Positions 9,324-18,063 of a stretch of 64,000 bases of DNA are shown here, one piece after another (within the stretch, counting starts at the first letter, position 1; each line of letters starts with the position of its first letter). Source of the stretch: Pusillimonas sp. T7-7 (GTDB lineage Bacteria > Pseudomonadota > Gammaproteobacteria > Burkholderiales > Burkholderiaceae_B). The position numbers were made by a program, and so were the translations under genes. A model generated the notes under the pieces. It was not told the origin of the DNA, did no database searches, and was given only the letters and a program-made list of their open reading frames with translations. Where the stretch lies: positions 1,426,001 to 1,490,000 of the forward strand of contig NC_015458.1 in assembly GCF_000209655.1 (NCBI RefSeq), written 5' to 3'.

Positions 9324-10055
9324 TTATTCGGAATAATGCACATATAGGGAAGTTCCACCATCGCCTTGTTGCGGAAACAGCATCAAACGTGCTCCAGCCC
9401 TGCTCCATGCCATGCCGACCCCCATGCCGGCAAACTCAGGCTCAGGCATCCACCCTCCCGTACGCAACTGCCTGCGTACATATGACGTCAACGTTTGCAT
9501 GGGCAAGGCTATGCTGTAAACCTGCTGGACCACCTTTCTGCCACCAATTGTGTTTTGATGATCAAACTGGCGCCTGGACTGCGGTGGGAGCCAAATAAAT
9601 GATGGTTTCGCCGCGTGCTGATCTTTTATGGCGCCCTTCGCCCCCACATGCAAAGCCGATACATAACCTCGGGATCCCGAAGTAGAAACATCAACTTCGG
9701 CCAGCCAGTGCCAGTCTGAACGCAAGCCTGACAGCACCACCTTAGAGTTCAGTTTCAAAACGCGCTCGAACAGACCTGAGTGTCGTACCAGCGCTTGCGC
9801 CGCAGGTATCACAGCGTTATTGGACGAGAAGCGCCGTACATGAATCGGCACACCGGACAACTGCATTGTTTGCTGTGCTTCCCATTCAAAGCCGGGTACG
9901 TCCAGATCAACCAAGCCGTCGGCTACGGCAAGCCTGGCCAAGACCGGCGAACACAGGCAGGCCAGTACGACAGTTGGCAAGATCACACGGCTTGCACGCC
10001 ACAAAGGCAGGTTATTGATCCGGCAGCGCAACGCCCAGGCAGTGATGAAATTCAT
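9324..10055 (-). CDS. Unrecognised exported protein of the Tad pilus operon
   Basis: A 243-residue protein I do not recognise. A basic N-terminus and hydrophobic stretch (about residues 20-40, LPTVVLACLCSPVLA) suggest export or a membrane anchor. The remainder is soluble, rich in Trp and Arg, with DVDVSTSG-like and YVRRQLRTGGW stretches. Start and stop are coupled to its neighbours: its ATG shares one base with the stop of the TadE-like gene (TAATG), and cpaB starts 20 bp after its stop. By position it is a periplasmic pilus assembly factor; this is inference. Confidence 0.7.
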   Translation of the reverse strand: MNFITAWALRCRINNLPLWRASRVILPTVVLACLCSPVLARLAVADGLVDLDVPGFEWEAQQTMQLSGVPIHVRRFSSNNAVIPAAQALVRHSGLFERVLKLNSKVVLSGLRSDWHWLAEVDVSTSGSRGYVSALHVGAKGAIKDQHAAKPSFIWLPPQSRRQFDHQNTIGGRKVVQQVYSIALPMQTLTSYVRRQLRTGGWMPEPEFAGMGVGMAWSRAGARLMLFPQQGDGGTSLYVHYSE

Positions 10056-10801
10056 TACGGCTCCTTGACTGGATAAGCAAGACGTCCGGCAGGGACATGA
10101 CCAGCCCATGGGCCTAACCAGTCAAACACCGGGCGCGCGCGATGCCAGGCCGCATCGACTGCAGCCATTGCGGCATCGACCTTTCTGCCGATGGTGACGG
10201 AGGCCTGTGCGCTGTCGGACCAAGCCAATGCCGACTGCGCAGCAATTTGCTGAACCTGGGCATCATTTGCAGCATGCCTGGCGCCTTCAAGTAGGGCTGT
10301 ATGCCGGCGTAGTTGCGGATAATCGTTGAAGTCTTCAAGGCCCAATAGACTGGCGCCGACACCATTCACAACTTCGGACCCAGGCGAGGCATATACAAAT
10401 GCATTGACAATGCCACCGTCCTGTATTCCCCAGCCATTACGCATTGACTCGGCCATGACCTCAATACCGCCCGGCTGTGCTGCTTGGCTCAAGGTCGATG
10501 TTCGATCCCAAATGATTCGCACTTGGTGCAAGGGTGAATCCAGCATTGGATTACCACTACGATCATTCCATCGACGTGCCGCCCCCTGGAAGTACTGCGC
10601 TCTTATCCCATGGTCGGTATCAACAGCAGGATTGCGGGTATAGGCAAACGCCGCGTAACGGCTGGCATCCTGAACCGACAAAGCCATGTCTTGCAAATGG
10701 CCCAACCAAGCCACTGCCACCCATATGGATGCCAGCACCAGCATCGCCAAAAAACCCTCTACTAGAGCCTGCCCACCCTGCGCCCTATTTCTTGGGTTCA
10801 T
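10055..10801 (-). CDS. TadE-like pseudopilin/pilus assembly protein
   Basis: A 248-residue protein with a prepilin-like motif at the N-terminus: GG followed by QALVEGFLAMLVLASIWVAVA, with glutamate at +5 after the glycine and a hydrophobic helix, as in TadE/TadF pseudopilins. The rest is extracytoplasmic. It overlaps the upstream TadG-like gene by 4 bp (ATGA) and the following gene by 1 bp. It would need a prepilin peptidase, and none is encoded in this cluster. Confidence 0.8.
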   Translation of the reverse strand: MNPRNRAQGGQALVEGFLAMLVLASIWVAVAWLGHLQDMALSVQDASRYAAFAYTRNPAVDTDHGIRAQYFQGAARRWNDRSGNPMLDSPLHQVRIIWDRTSTLSQAAQPGGIEVMAESMRNGWGIQDGGIVNAFVYASPGSEVVNGVGASLLGLEDFNDYPQLRRHTALLEGARHAANDAQVQQIAAQSALAWSDSAQASVTIGRKVDAAMAAVDAAWHRARPVFDWLGPWAGHVPAGRLAYPVKEP

Positions 10802-12129
10802 GGTTGCCTCTCTGCTGCATTGGCGTCGTCCTTATGGACGGCAAGGCGAGCCTGCCAATACGGGTGGAACAGGCTGGCTTGTTCATTGCGTGCGTCACGG
10901 CGAGCCTCTGGACGGTCAAAGAAAGTTTCTGCGGCACTGCGAGTGCTTACCATGAGCCCATCGGGACCAGGATGACGCAAGCTCACGGAAAATTTCAAGG
11001 ATGAACTGGACGGCCCCACGGCAACATCAAAATAGGAAGGCAGTCCGCCTCCTTGCCAACGTTGGCGGGACGCCACGGCACGAGAGTTGGCGAGCGGGTT
11101 GGCATTGTCTGAAGTGATATCCCAGTTGGTAGCCTCCTGGACCCAGCGCCAGAAATCTTGCGCGGCAAAGTCGGCAGGAGGGTCATCGACATGAGGCTGG
11201 CCTATGGTTTGCGTCAGGGAGCTTGGAATCCAGCCCCAACCCATTGCATATTCGCGGTAATAGCAGCCTATCCAGCGGTTGGACCGCAAAGCATGAAACG
11301 ACAAGGTATCAGCGGATTGCCAACGACCTTGCCTGTCTAGTTCGGTACTGCCGCGACGGCGCAACTGATGCCGTAAGCCCGGGCAGCGTGCATCAACCAC
11401 CCAATTGTTGAAGGCCGTGTCATTACGCGGCGATAGAAAACCATACAGTTGTGCGACATCTTCGACCAGGCTGCGCAGCTGGCCATGACCGGATTGGCGC
11501 TGCACATAGCCAGGCAGGTTATCGTGATCAAGGACTAGATCAAACTGCAGCGATGCCATGTGTTCCGGGTAGTTTTGCCTTAACACGGCCTGCATTGCCT
11601 GCTGGCGCGCTTGGGGAAGCTCCGCTACGATGGCGTCTTGTACGGTGCTAAGCACTGTGCGCACGGCATGATCGTGCCCGCCGTAAGCTCGCGCAAGTTC
11701 CGCACCAGGCATGGCTAAACCGCTGAAACCGGACGCCCTTGAGGCCGCGGCATAGGCAGCACCATGATCCGGGCCAAACAACATGGCGATAAGATAGCCA
11801 GGGGGATTGCCCGATTTCAGCTGGCTTGCCTGCGCCCCACCCAATGACGCCCACGACCCCAAGGTAACCAGATGCGCCATGGCCAGTTGGTGCCCTACAT
11901 GCGCCCGGTTGATGTAGGCCAGCATATTCATGGCCCGCGCCTGTATCAATGCACCGCTGTAGGCGGTGGCGTCCAGGGCATGCAACTGCCTGGCCTTGGC
12001 CCCGACCATCTGCCCCACGGCAAAATAGCGGACCAGCACAAGTAGCGCCGCCCCAATCAGCAATAGGGCAAGGACCAATGCCTGACCCTGCTGCGCATGG
12101 CTGACTGGATATGCGCTGCCGGCGTTCAT
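10798..12129 (-). CDS. TadG-like pilus assembly protein
   Basis: A 443-residue protein whose N-terminus (QQGQALVLALLLIGAALLVL, about residues 13-32) is the Tad/TadG-type membrane segment. It is followed by a long extracytoplasmic region with ALDATAYSGALIQARAMNM, a pattern seen in Tad-domain proteins. It starts 4 bp inside the end of the pilin gene. TadG-like proteins are thought to help anchor or assemble the pilus; family knowledge is limited. Confidence 0.78.
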   Translation of the reverse strand: MNAGSAYPVSHAQQGQALVLALLLIGAALLVLVRYFAVGQMVGAKARQLHALDATAYSGALIQARAMNMLAYINRAHVGHQLAMAHLVTLGSWASLGGAQASQLKSGNPPGYLIAMLFGPDHGAAYAAASRASGFSGLAMPGAELARAYGGHDHAVRTVLSTVQDAIVAELPQARQQAMQAVLRQNYPEHMASLQFDLVLDHDNLPGYVQRQSGHGQLRSLVEDVAQLYGFLSPRNDTAFNNWVVDARCPGLRHQLRRRGSTELDRQGRWQSADTLSFHALRSNRWIGCYYREYAMGWGWIPSSLTQTIGQPHVDDPPADFAAQDFWRWVQEATNWDITSDNANPLANSRAVASRQRWQGGGLPSYFDVAVGPSSSSLKFSVSLRHPGPDGLMVSTRSAAETFFDRPEARRDARNEQASLFHPYWQARLAVHKDDANAAERQP

Positions 12130-12392
12130 TGGCCTGCACCGGCATTTCCGGTGAATGACTTGAGTGTTTTGGCGGCTACCTGGGCTGCGGCGGCCTCGGC
12201 CGCGGTCTGAGCCATGCGGGACTGTTCCGACCCATCTTCGCCCGCCAGTTCCTTGGCCATGGCAGCGGTTTGCGATCGCACAACCTGCCCGAATAATTGA
12301 TAGACGGCAATAGCTGCAACAGCAACCAACGCCACTACAATAATGTATTCAGTCATGCCTTGGCCGCTTTGTGCTTTATATTTCTTGTGCAC
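12126..12392 (-). CDS. flp: Flp-type pilin
   Basis: The prepilin motif is clear: SG, then QGMTEYIIVVALVAVAAIAV, with Glu +5 and Tyr +6 after the cleavage glycine, followed by a hydrophobic helix. The mature part carries an Ala/Glu-rich tail (about 50 residues) longer than in many Flp pilins. I prefer the GTG at 12392 because GGGAG lies 6 bases upstream and gives a short 10-residue leader (MHKKYKAQSG); an in-frame ATG at 12416 with no ribosome site is the alternative. It is the first gene of the Tad operon. Confidence 0.85.
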   Translation of the reverse strand: MHKKYKAQSGQGMTEYIIVVALVAVAAIAVYQLFGQVVRSQTAAMAKELAGEDGSEQSRMAQTAAEAAAAQVAAKTLKSFTGNAGAGQ

Positions 12393-12556
12393 CCTGCTCT
12401 CCCAACTAACGATCATGGCTGCAGTGTGCGCCCGGAAAGGCAAGCCAACAATTCGCAAATGCCGAGTTGGGCAAAGCCATCAACCTGGCCAAAGTCATCC
12501 TGATCTGGCCTACGTTACGCATGCACAAATTCACCCTAAGCTTGAAGGAGCGCGTC

Positions 12557-13225
12557 TTGAATCAGGAACAATGGAACAAGGTTGACGACTATTTTTCGGC
12601 CACACTGGCCCCGTCCGATGCAGTGCTGGATGCGGCCTTGGCCGACAGCCAGGAAGCCGGTTTGCCGGCCATCAATGTCGCGCCCAATCAAGGCAAGCTC
12701 CTGCACCTGCTGGCACGCATCAGCGGCGCCCGGCGCATTCTGGAAATTGGCACGCTGGGCGGCTACAGCACCATCTGGCTGGCGCGCGCCCTGCCTCCAG
12801 GCGGCAAGATCATTACGCTGGAGCTGGAACCGGGCCATGCCAAAGTGGCAAAGGCGAATATAGAACGAGCCGGCTTCAACGATGTCGTAAGTATCAGGGT
12901 TGGCAGCGCCGTAGATACATTAAAGAACCTGTTTGCAGAGCAAATCGAACCTTTCGATTTCGTCTTCATCGATGCCGACAAGCAGAACAACCCGCACTAT
13001 CTGGAATGGTCGCTGAAGCTTTCCCGACCAGGCACGGTGATCGTGACCGACAATGTGGTGCGCAAGGGGGGTGTTGCCGACCTTGGCAATCAGGACCCGG
13101 ATGCCGAAGGCGTGCGCAGCCTGTTTGCCATGGCCGCGGCCAACCCGAATTTAAGCAGTACCGCCGTGCAAACCGTGGGCGCCAAAGGCTGGGACGGCTT
13201 TGCAATTACAGTGGTGTCAGGCTAG
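12557..13225 (+). CDS. SAM-dependent O-methyltransferase (class I, CCoAMT-like)
   Basis: A 222-residue protein of the type-3 O-methyltransferase family. It shows the SAM-binding loop LEIGTLGGYSTIWLA, the acidic ELEPGHA strand, FDFVFIDADKQN with the metal/SAM aspartates, and VTDNVVRKG. I chose the TTG start at 12557 because AAGGAG precedes it by 7 bases and the family begins near here; upstream in-frame ATGs give an atypical extension. The physiological acceptor is not predictable. Its 3' end overlaps the convergent phnP gene by 9 bp. Confidence 0.85.
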   Translation: MNQEQWNKVDDYFSATLAPSDAVLDAALADSQEAGLPAINVAPNQGKLLHLLARISGARRILEIGTLGGYSTIWLARALPPGGKIITLELEPGHAKVAKANIERAGFNDVVSIRVGSAVDTLKNLFAEQIEPFDFVFIDADKQNNPHYLEWSLKLSRPGTVIVTDNVVRKGGVADLGNQDPDAEGVRSLFAMAAANPNLSSTAVQTVGAKGWDGFAITVVSG

Positions 13226-13999
13226 GCTGGCCGCCGCGGGCGCCGTATTTCCAAACACGGCGCCGTCGTGGCCCACCACCACCCCTTCAGGCAGCACATG
13301 GGCTTCGTCCATCAGCCACACATCCAGGGCATGGCTTATATGCGTCAGCACTGCTTGCTTTACGTTCAGCGAAGCTATGGTTTCCAGCGCCCGATTTAAA
13401 TCGTTGTGGTTGCGGGGCGCCGTGGCGGCGGGGGCAAAGGAGCAGTCCAGCACCAGCATATCCAGCGGCTGGCGTGCCAGATAGGCCTGCGTATCGGGCG
13501 GCAGCCCCACGGTGTCGGTCAGGTAGGCGAAGCGCTGCCCTTCCGCCTCGAACACATAACCGTAAGTCATCTTGGAATGCACCAGCGGAACGGGTGTGAT
13601 TGCGCACTCGCCCAGCTCTGTTGTCACAAAGGCTTCCAGTGTGCGGGAAAAATCCAGTATGCCGGGATGCTTGTATAAATCGGCCAGGCCTTCGGGGTCG
13701 GGCGGCCCCAGCACCGGCAGGCGCATATTCTGGCCCCATCTAAGGTGCAGCAAGCCCTGCGCATGGTCGGCGTGGTAGTGGGTTTGAATGACGCCATTCA
13801 AGCTGCCGGGCGGAAACCGTTCAGCCAGATCGGTCAGGCCGGCATCCACCAGCCAGCGCTGGCTGCCGAACTCAAGCAAGGCCGAACAGGGGCCGCGCCG
13901 GTGCTGCGACTGCGTGCGCGCACGCGCACACGCCGCGCAAAAGCAGTTGTAAACGGGTACCTGGCCTGCATTGCCTGTACCCAATAGTGTTAGTCGCAT
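13217..13999 (-). CDS. phnP: Phosphoribosyl 1,2-cyclic phosphate phosphodiesterase PhnP
   Basis: A 260-residue metallo-beta-lactamase-fold enzyme. It hydrolyses 5-phosphoribosyl 1,2-cyclic phosphate, the product of C-P lyase, to ribose 1,5-bisphosphate. The metal site THYHADHAQG is at about residues 73-82, with a further His at about 141 (PLVHSKM) and a C-terminal HISHALD. The N-terminal cysteines (CFCAACARA) match the structural zinc site known for PhnP. It is the last gene of the phn operon and overlaps phnN by 10 bp. Confidence 0.92.
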   Translation of the reverse strand: MRLTLLGTGNAGQVPVYNCFCAACARARTQSQHRRGPCSALLEFGSQRWLVDAGLTDLAERFPPGSLNGVIQTHYHADHAQGLLHLRWGQNMRLPVLGPPDPEGLADLYKHPGILDFSRTLEAFVTTELGECAITPVPLVHSKMTYGYVFEAEGQRFAYLTDTVGLPPDTQAYLARQPLDMLVLDCSFAPAATAPRNHNDLNRALETIASLNVKQAVLTHISHALDVWLMDEAHVLPEGVVVGHDGAVFGNTAPAAASLA

Positions 14000-14574
14000 G
14001 AGTCTTTCCGCCTGGTTTTGCTTTGCCTTAAATGAGTGTAAAGCATGGTGACGGCATGGTCGATGGGCCCCGAGTTATCAACGGTAATCACCGGGTTGGC
14101 GCCGGCATGGCTTGGTAATGCCGACAGCTGCTTGTTGCGCTCAAGCCGTGCCGTGATTTGCTCGCTGCCTTCGCGGCCCCGGCTGCTCAAGCGTTGATGC
14201 AGCAAGGCGTTGTCAACCGTCAGCAGCACAGGCAGCAGATCGCGATAGCGCCTGCACGCCTCGGGCAGGTATGCGCGCGAACCATTGATCAGTACATCGC
14301 AACCGGCTTGCAACCTGTCGTCGATCTGGCGCGGCACGCCGTAGGCCAGCCCGTGGGCCCGCCATGCCAATGCCAGGCTGCCATTGGCCTCCAGCCGCTC
14401 GAACTCGGGCAGCGATACCGATACAGAGCAAGCTTCCTTGTGCATCGTGGGCCGCGTCACCAAGCGCGGCGCCCAGTAGCAATCGTCGTCAACCATCAAG
14501 CCCATCAAACCTTGCAGCACGGCGTCTTTACCCGCACCGGAAGGCCCCATGATGTAGAACAGGCGTCCGGCCAT
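13990..14574 (-). CDS. phnN: Ribose 1,5-bisphosphate phosphokinase PhnN
   Basis: A 194-residue kinase of the guanylate-kinase-like P-loop class. The P-loop is MGPSGAGKDAVLQG (about residues 9-22). It phosphorylates ribose 1,5-bisphosphate to PRPP, finishing the salvage of the phosphonate ribose moiety. The start is the ATG at 14574, overlapping the phnM stop by one base (TGATG). The length agrees with the family. Confidence 0.9.
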   Translation of the reverse strand: MAGRLFYIMGPSGAGKDAVLQGLMGLMVDDDCYWAPRLVTRPTMHKEACSVSVSLPEFERLEANGSLALAWRAHGLAYGVPRQIDDRLQAGCDVLINGSRAYLPEACRRYRDLLPVLLTVDNALLHQRLSSRGREGSEQITARLERNKQLSALPSHAGANPVITVDNSGPIDHAVTMLYTHLRQSKTRRKDSCD

Positions 14575-15719
14575 CAGAACACCCGCTGTCCGCCACGCCA
14601 TACTTGCTGCACCACAAACTGCTTGTTGTGCGAACGGGCGCGCACCAAGTCGCCCCGCAAGCCCAGGCGTATTTCGCCGCGATCATGCAGGCCTGCCGCA
14701 CGCGCGGGTGCCAGGCTGACCGCCCTGACCGCCTTGGGCAGATCGTAGCTTTCGTGCTCGTCGGCCAGCTTGCACGCGGCCTGCAGCAAACTGGCCGGGT
14801 AGTAATCGCTGGAAAGAATGTCCAGCACACCTTGGTCGGCCAGGTCGGTCGCCGCCACATTGCCCGAGTGGGATCCGCCCCGTACGACGTTGGGCGCTCC
14901 CATCAGCACGCTTAGGCCCAGGCGATGGCTGACGGCAGCCGCTTCCACCGTGGTTGGAAACTCGGCGATGCTCATGCCGTAGCTGGCCGATTCCTCGGCA
15001 TGCTCAAGCGTGGCGTCGTCATGGCTGGCCAAGGACAGCGATCGCTGACGGCATTGGGTGGCAATCGAGCGGCGGTAATCATCGCTATAGCGCTTGGAGT
15101 TGGCGATCTGGCGTTCAATGAATTTTTCCATCTCGGCATCGCTCAAGTGATATTTGCCTTGGTAGTATTCACGGTACTTTTCCAGCTTGACGAACTGGCG
15201 CTGGCCAGGCGAGTGGTCCATGACGGAAACCAGCTGAACCAGGGGGCTTTCCACCAGCTCATTGAACAGCTCCAGGGTTTTTTCGTGGCTGAGCTCGCAG
15301 CGCAAGTGCAGGCGGTGCTCGGCCCGGGTATGGCCATGCTGCGCGGCCTGCGTAATGGCTTGCTGCATCACCGGCAATTGCCGCAGGCGATCGCCTTTGG
15401 GATTCACATCGCCTATCGCCAAGGCATCGAATACGGTGGTGATCCCTGCCGCCACGATCTGTGCATCGTGCGCCAGTACGGCCGATTCCGGCGGCCAGTC
15501 TACGCCGGGGCGCGGGTTCATGTACTTTTCCAGATTATCGGTATGCAGCTCCACCAGGCCGGGCAACAGATAATCGCCGTTCATGTCCTGAGCCTGGGCC
15601 AGCGCGCTGCAGCCCTGGCTCACATCATGGATCTGGCCGTCGCGCAGCGCAACAGTGCCCAGAAAAACCTCGGAATCGGTCACGACCCGGGCGTTGGTCA
15701 ATATTTGTTCAGCAGGCAT
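14574..15719 (-). CDS. phnM: Alpha-D-ribose 1-methylphosphonate 5-triphosphate diphosphatase PhnM
   Basis: A 381-residue amidohydrolase-fold enzyme that removes pyrophosphate from ribose-1-alkylphosphonate 5-triphosphate before the C-P lyase step. The diagnostic stretch LPGLVELHTDNLEKYMNPRP is at about residues 50-69, with later metal ligands in HLRCELSHE and LASHDDATLEHA and the C-terminal SSDYYPASLL. The ATG at 15719 has AAGGAG about 7 bases upstream and overlaps the end of phnL by 11 bp. Confidence 0.93.
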   Translation of the reverse strand: MPAEQILTNARVVTDSEVFLGTVALRDGQIHDVSQGCSALAQAQDMNGDYLLPGLVELHTDNLEKYMNPRPGVDWPPESAVLAHDAQIVAAGITTVFDALAIGDVNPKGDRLRQLPVMQQAITQAAQHGHTRAEHRLHLRCELSHEKTLELFNELVESPLVQLVSVMDHSPGQRQFVKLEKYREYYQGKYHLSDAEMEKFIERQIANSKRYSDDYRRSIATQCRQRSLSLASHDDATLEHAEESASYGMSIAEFPTTVEAAAVSHRLGLSVLMGAPNVVRGGSHSGNVAATDLADQGVLDILSSDYYPASLLQAACKLADEHESYDLPKAVRAVSLAPARAAGLHDRGEIRLGLRGDLVRARSHNKQFVVQQVWRGGQRVF

Positions 15720-16413
15720 GGTCCAGCTCCTTGGGGCTGATATCAAGATAACGGTCGGCAATGGCATCACGTGTGGCGGCATCGTGGGAGATGGCGATCA
15801 GCGCCGAACCCGCCGCCCTGGCTTCAGCGATCAGTTCAATCACAACACTGCGGTTGGCATCGTCCAATGACGCTGTGGGCTCATCCAGCAAGAGCACCGG
15901 CCAATGCGCCATGAAGCTGCGTGCAATGTTCACGCGCTGCTGTTCACCCCCAGAGAAAGTGCCGGGCGCCAGCGACCACAGGCTGTCGGGTATGCCCAGA
16001 CGCTGCAGCAAGTCTTGTGCGCGTCGCTGCGCTTGGGCATGATCAAGACCACGCGACAGTGCAGGCTCCATCACGACATCCAGACATTTGACGCGTGGTA
16101 TGACGCGCAGGAACTGACTCACGTAGCCCAGTGTGCGGCGCCTGATGGCCAGGGTCTGGCGCGGCTCGGCGCCTACCATCTCTACCATCCGCCCTTCGTG
16201 CAGTATGCGTATGCTGCCTGCAGCCGGCAGGTAATTGCCGTACAAGGTGCGCAGCAAGGTAGACTTGCCCGCACCCGAGCGGCCATGCAGGATGAGGCAC
16301 TCGCCGGGCAGCACTGAAAAATTCAGCCCCTGCAGAACATCAAGCACCATCCCATGCTGTTGATGCAGGGTAAAGGCTTTAGCAAGCCCATTGACTTCTA
16401 TGACGGGATTCAT
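15709..16413 (-). CDS. phnL: C-P lyase system ABC-type ATPase PhnL
   Basis: A 234-residue ABC ATPase with Walker A HGRSGAGKSTLLRT (about residues 41-54), signature FSGGEQQRVNIARSF and Walker B VLLLDEPTASLD. PhnL associates with the C-P lyase core and is not a transporter subunit. The start is the ATG at 16413 with AAGG 8 bases upstream; a GTG at 16422 is the alternative. It begins 10 bp after phnK. Confidence 0.92.
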   Translation of the reverse strand: MNPVIEVNGLAKAFTLHQQHGMVLDVLQGLNFSVLPGECLILHGRSGAGKSTLLRTLYGNYLPAAGSIRILHEGRMVEMVGAEPRQTLAIRRRTLGYVSQFLRVIPRVKCLDVVMEPALSRGLDHAQAQRRAQDLLQRLGIPDSLWSLAPGTFSGGEQQRVNIARSFMAHWPVLLLDEPTASLDDANRSVVIELIAEARAAGSALIAISHDAATRDAIADRYLDISPKELDHAC

Positions 16414-16423
16414 ATGGTTCACC

Positions 16424-17194
16424 TTAGGGCTGCAACACGGAAGACACCAGCAACTGGCTGTATGGGTGCTGCGGGTCGTCCAGTATCTGGTCGGTCAAGC
16501 CCGACTCAACCACACGCGAGCGGCGCATGACCATCAAGCGGTCCGCCAGCAGCCGCGCCACGGCCAGGTCGTGCGTCACGATCACCACAGCCAGCTGCAG
16601 CTCGCGCACCAGGCCGCGCAGCAAATCCAGCAAGTGCGCCTGTACCGAAACGTCCAGGCCGCCCGTGGGCTCATCCATGAATATCAGGCGCGGGCTGGAA
16701 ACCAGATTGCGGGCAATCTGCAATCTTTGCTGCATGCCGCCTGAAAAGGTACGTGGCAAGTCGTCGATACGCACCGGGTCGATTTCCACCTGCTTGAGCC
16801 ACTGCAGGCCGGCCTGGCGCAGTTGCCCGTAATGGCGCACACCCTGCGCCATCAGCCGTTCGCCGATATTGGCGCCGGCCGACACATTCATGCGTAGGCC
16901 GTCACGCGGATTTTGCTCGACAAACCCCCACTCGGTGCGCAGCAAGGCGCGGCGCTGCGTTTCGCTGGCGCGGTACAGATCCACGTCGGCCCCTTGCCGG
17001 TCATGGTAGGCAACACTGCCGCGATCAGGCATGGTACGGCCCGACAGCACGCTGAGCAGGGTCGACTTGCCCGAACCCGACTCACCGACGATGCCCAGGA
17101 CTTCGCCGGGATACAGCTGGAAAGACACGTCCTGGCAGCCCTTGTCGGGCCCGTACAGCAAGGTCAAGTCTTGTACGGATAAAAGCGGATTCAT
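16424..17194 (-). CDS. phnK: C-P lyase system ABC-type ATPase PhnK
   Basis: A 256-residue ABC ATPase: Walker [14 protein letters not shown] (about residues 37-49), signature FSGGMQQRLQIARNL, Walker B LIFMDEPTGGLD. PhnK binds PhnJ in the C-P lyase core complex. The start is the ATG at 17194, with an AGGAGG ribosome site 7 bases upstream; it overlaps the phnJ stop by 4 bp. Confidence 0.92.
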   Translation of the reverse strand: MNPLLSVQDLTLLYGPDKGCQDVSFQLYPGEVLGIVGESGSGKSTLLSVLSGRTMPDRGSVAYHDRQGADVDLYRASETQRRALLRTEWGFVEQNPRDGLRMNVSAGANIGERLMAQGVRHYGQLRQAGLQWLKQVEIDPVRIDDLPRTFSGGMQQRLQIARNLVSSPRLIFMDEPTGGLDVSVQAHLLDLLRGLVRELQLAVVIVTHDLAVARLLADRLMVMRRSRVVESGLTDQILDDPQHPYSQLLVSSVLQP

Positions 17195-18063
17195 GATGTG
17201 GCCTCCTGAGCGGCCGAGTGTTGCCCGCAATAATCGGTGTCCGAGCAAACAAACTTGCGTGTGCCTTGGTCGTCAACAATCAACTCGTCCAGATAAGAAT
17301 CACTGCTGCCGCAAAATGCACAACTTTGATCCCAGGTGGGCAGCTCAAACGGATAATCCTCGAAATCCAGGCTGCTTACCTGGGTATAAGGCGGTACGGC
17401 ATACAGGCGCTTTTCCCGTCCGGCGCCAAACAGCATCAGGGCTGGGCTCATGTGCAGTTTGGGGTTGTCGAACTTGGGAATGGGCGACGGATCCATCACA
17501 TAACGCTCATCGACCATCACCGGGTAAGCGTATGTGGTTGCAATATGTCCGTAAGTGGCAATGTCTTCGTACAGCTTGACGTGCATGACGCCGTAGTCGT
17601 TCAGCGCATGCATGGCGCGCGTTTCAGAATCCGAGGGCTCGATGAAGCGCAGGGGCTCGGGAATGGGTACTTGGTAGACCATGATCTGACCCTGACGCAA
17701 AGGCGTTTCCGGTACGCGGTGGCGGGTCTGTATCAAGGTAGCCTGCTCGGTGCTGGTCGTGGTCTCGACGCCCGCCGTACGAGTAAAAAAGCGCCGGATG
17801 GAGACAGCATTGGTTGTGTCGTCCGCGCCCTGGTCTATCACCTTGAGCACATCGTCACGACCCAGCAAGGCCGCCGTCACCTGCATGCCGCCGGTGCCCC
17901 AGCCATAAGGCAAAGGCATTTCACGGCCGCCAAAAGGCACCTGGTAACCCGGAATCGCCACGGCCTTCAAGAGTCCCCGGCGCAGGCTGCGCTTGGTCTG
18001 TTCGTCAAGATAGGCATAGTTGTAGCCTTGCTCGACCTCGTCCTGCTTGGCATGCATGTTCAT
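17191..18063 (-). CDS. phnJ: Alpha-D-ribose 1-methylphosphonate 5-phosphate C-P lyase PhnJ
   Basis: A 290-residue radical-SAM enzyme that cleaves the carbon-phosphorus bond. The iron-sulfur ligands are in the family spacing C-x2-C-x21-C (Cys248, 251, 273), followed by the catalytic Cys279 five residues on. The AIPGYQVPFGGREMPLPYGW segment near residue 36 holds the conserved glycine (Gly39) proposed to carry the glycyl radical. I chose the ATG at 18063, which overlaps the phnI stop (ATGA) and has AGGAG 8 bases upstream; an ATG at 18069 is possible. All catalytic residues are intact. Confidence 0.95.
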   Translation of the reverse strand: MNMHAKQDEVEQGYNYAYLDEQTKRSLRRGLLKAVAIPGYQVPFGGREMPLPYGWGTGGMQVTAALLGRDDVLKVIDQGADDTTNAVSIRRFFTRTAGVETTTSTEQATLIQTRHRVPETPLRQGQIMVYQVPIPEPLRFIEPSDSETRAMHALNDYGVMHVKLYEDIATYGHIATTYAYPVMVDERYVMDPSPIPKFDNPKLHMSPALMLFGAGREKRLYAVPPYTQVSSLDFEDYPFELPTWDQSCAFCGSSDSYLDELIVDDQGTRKFVCSDTDYCGQHSAAQEATS

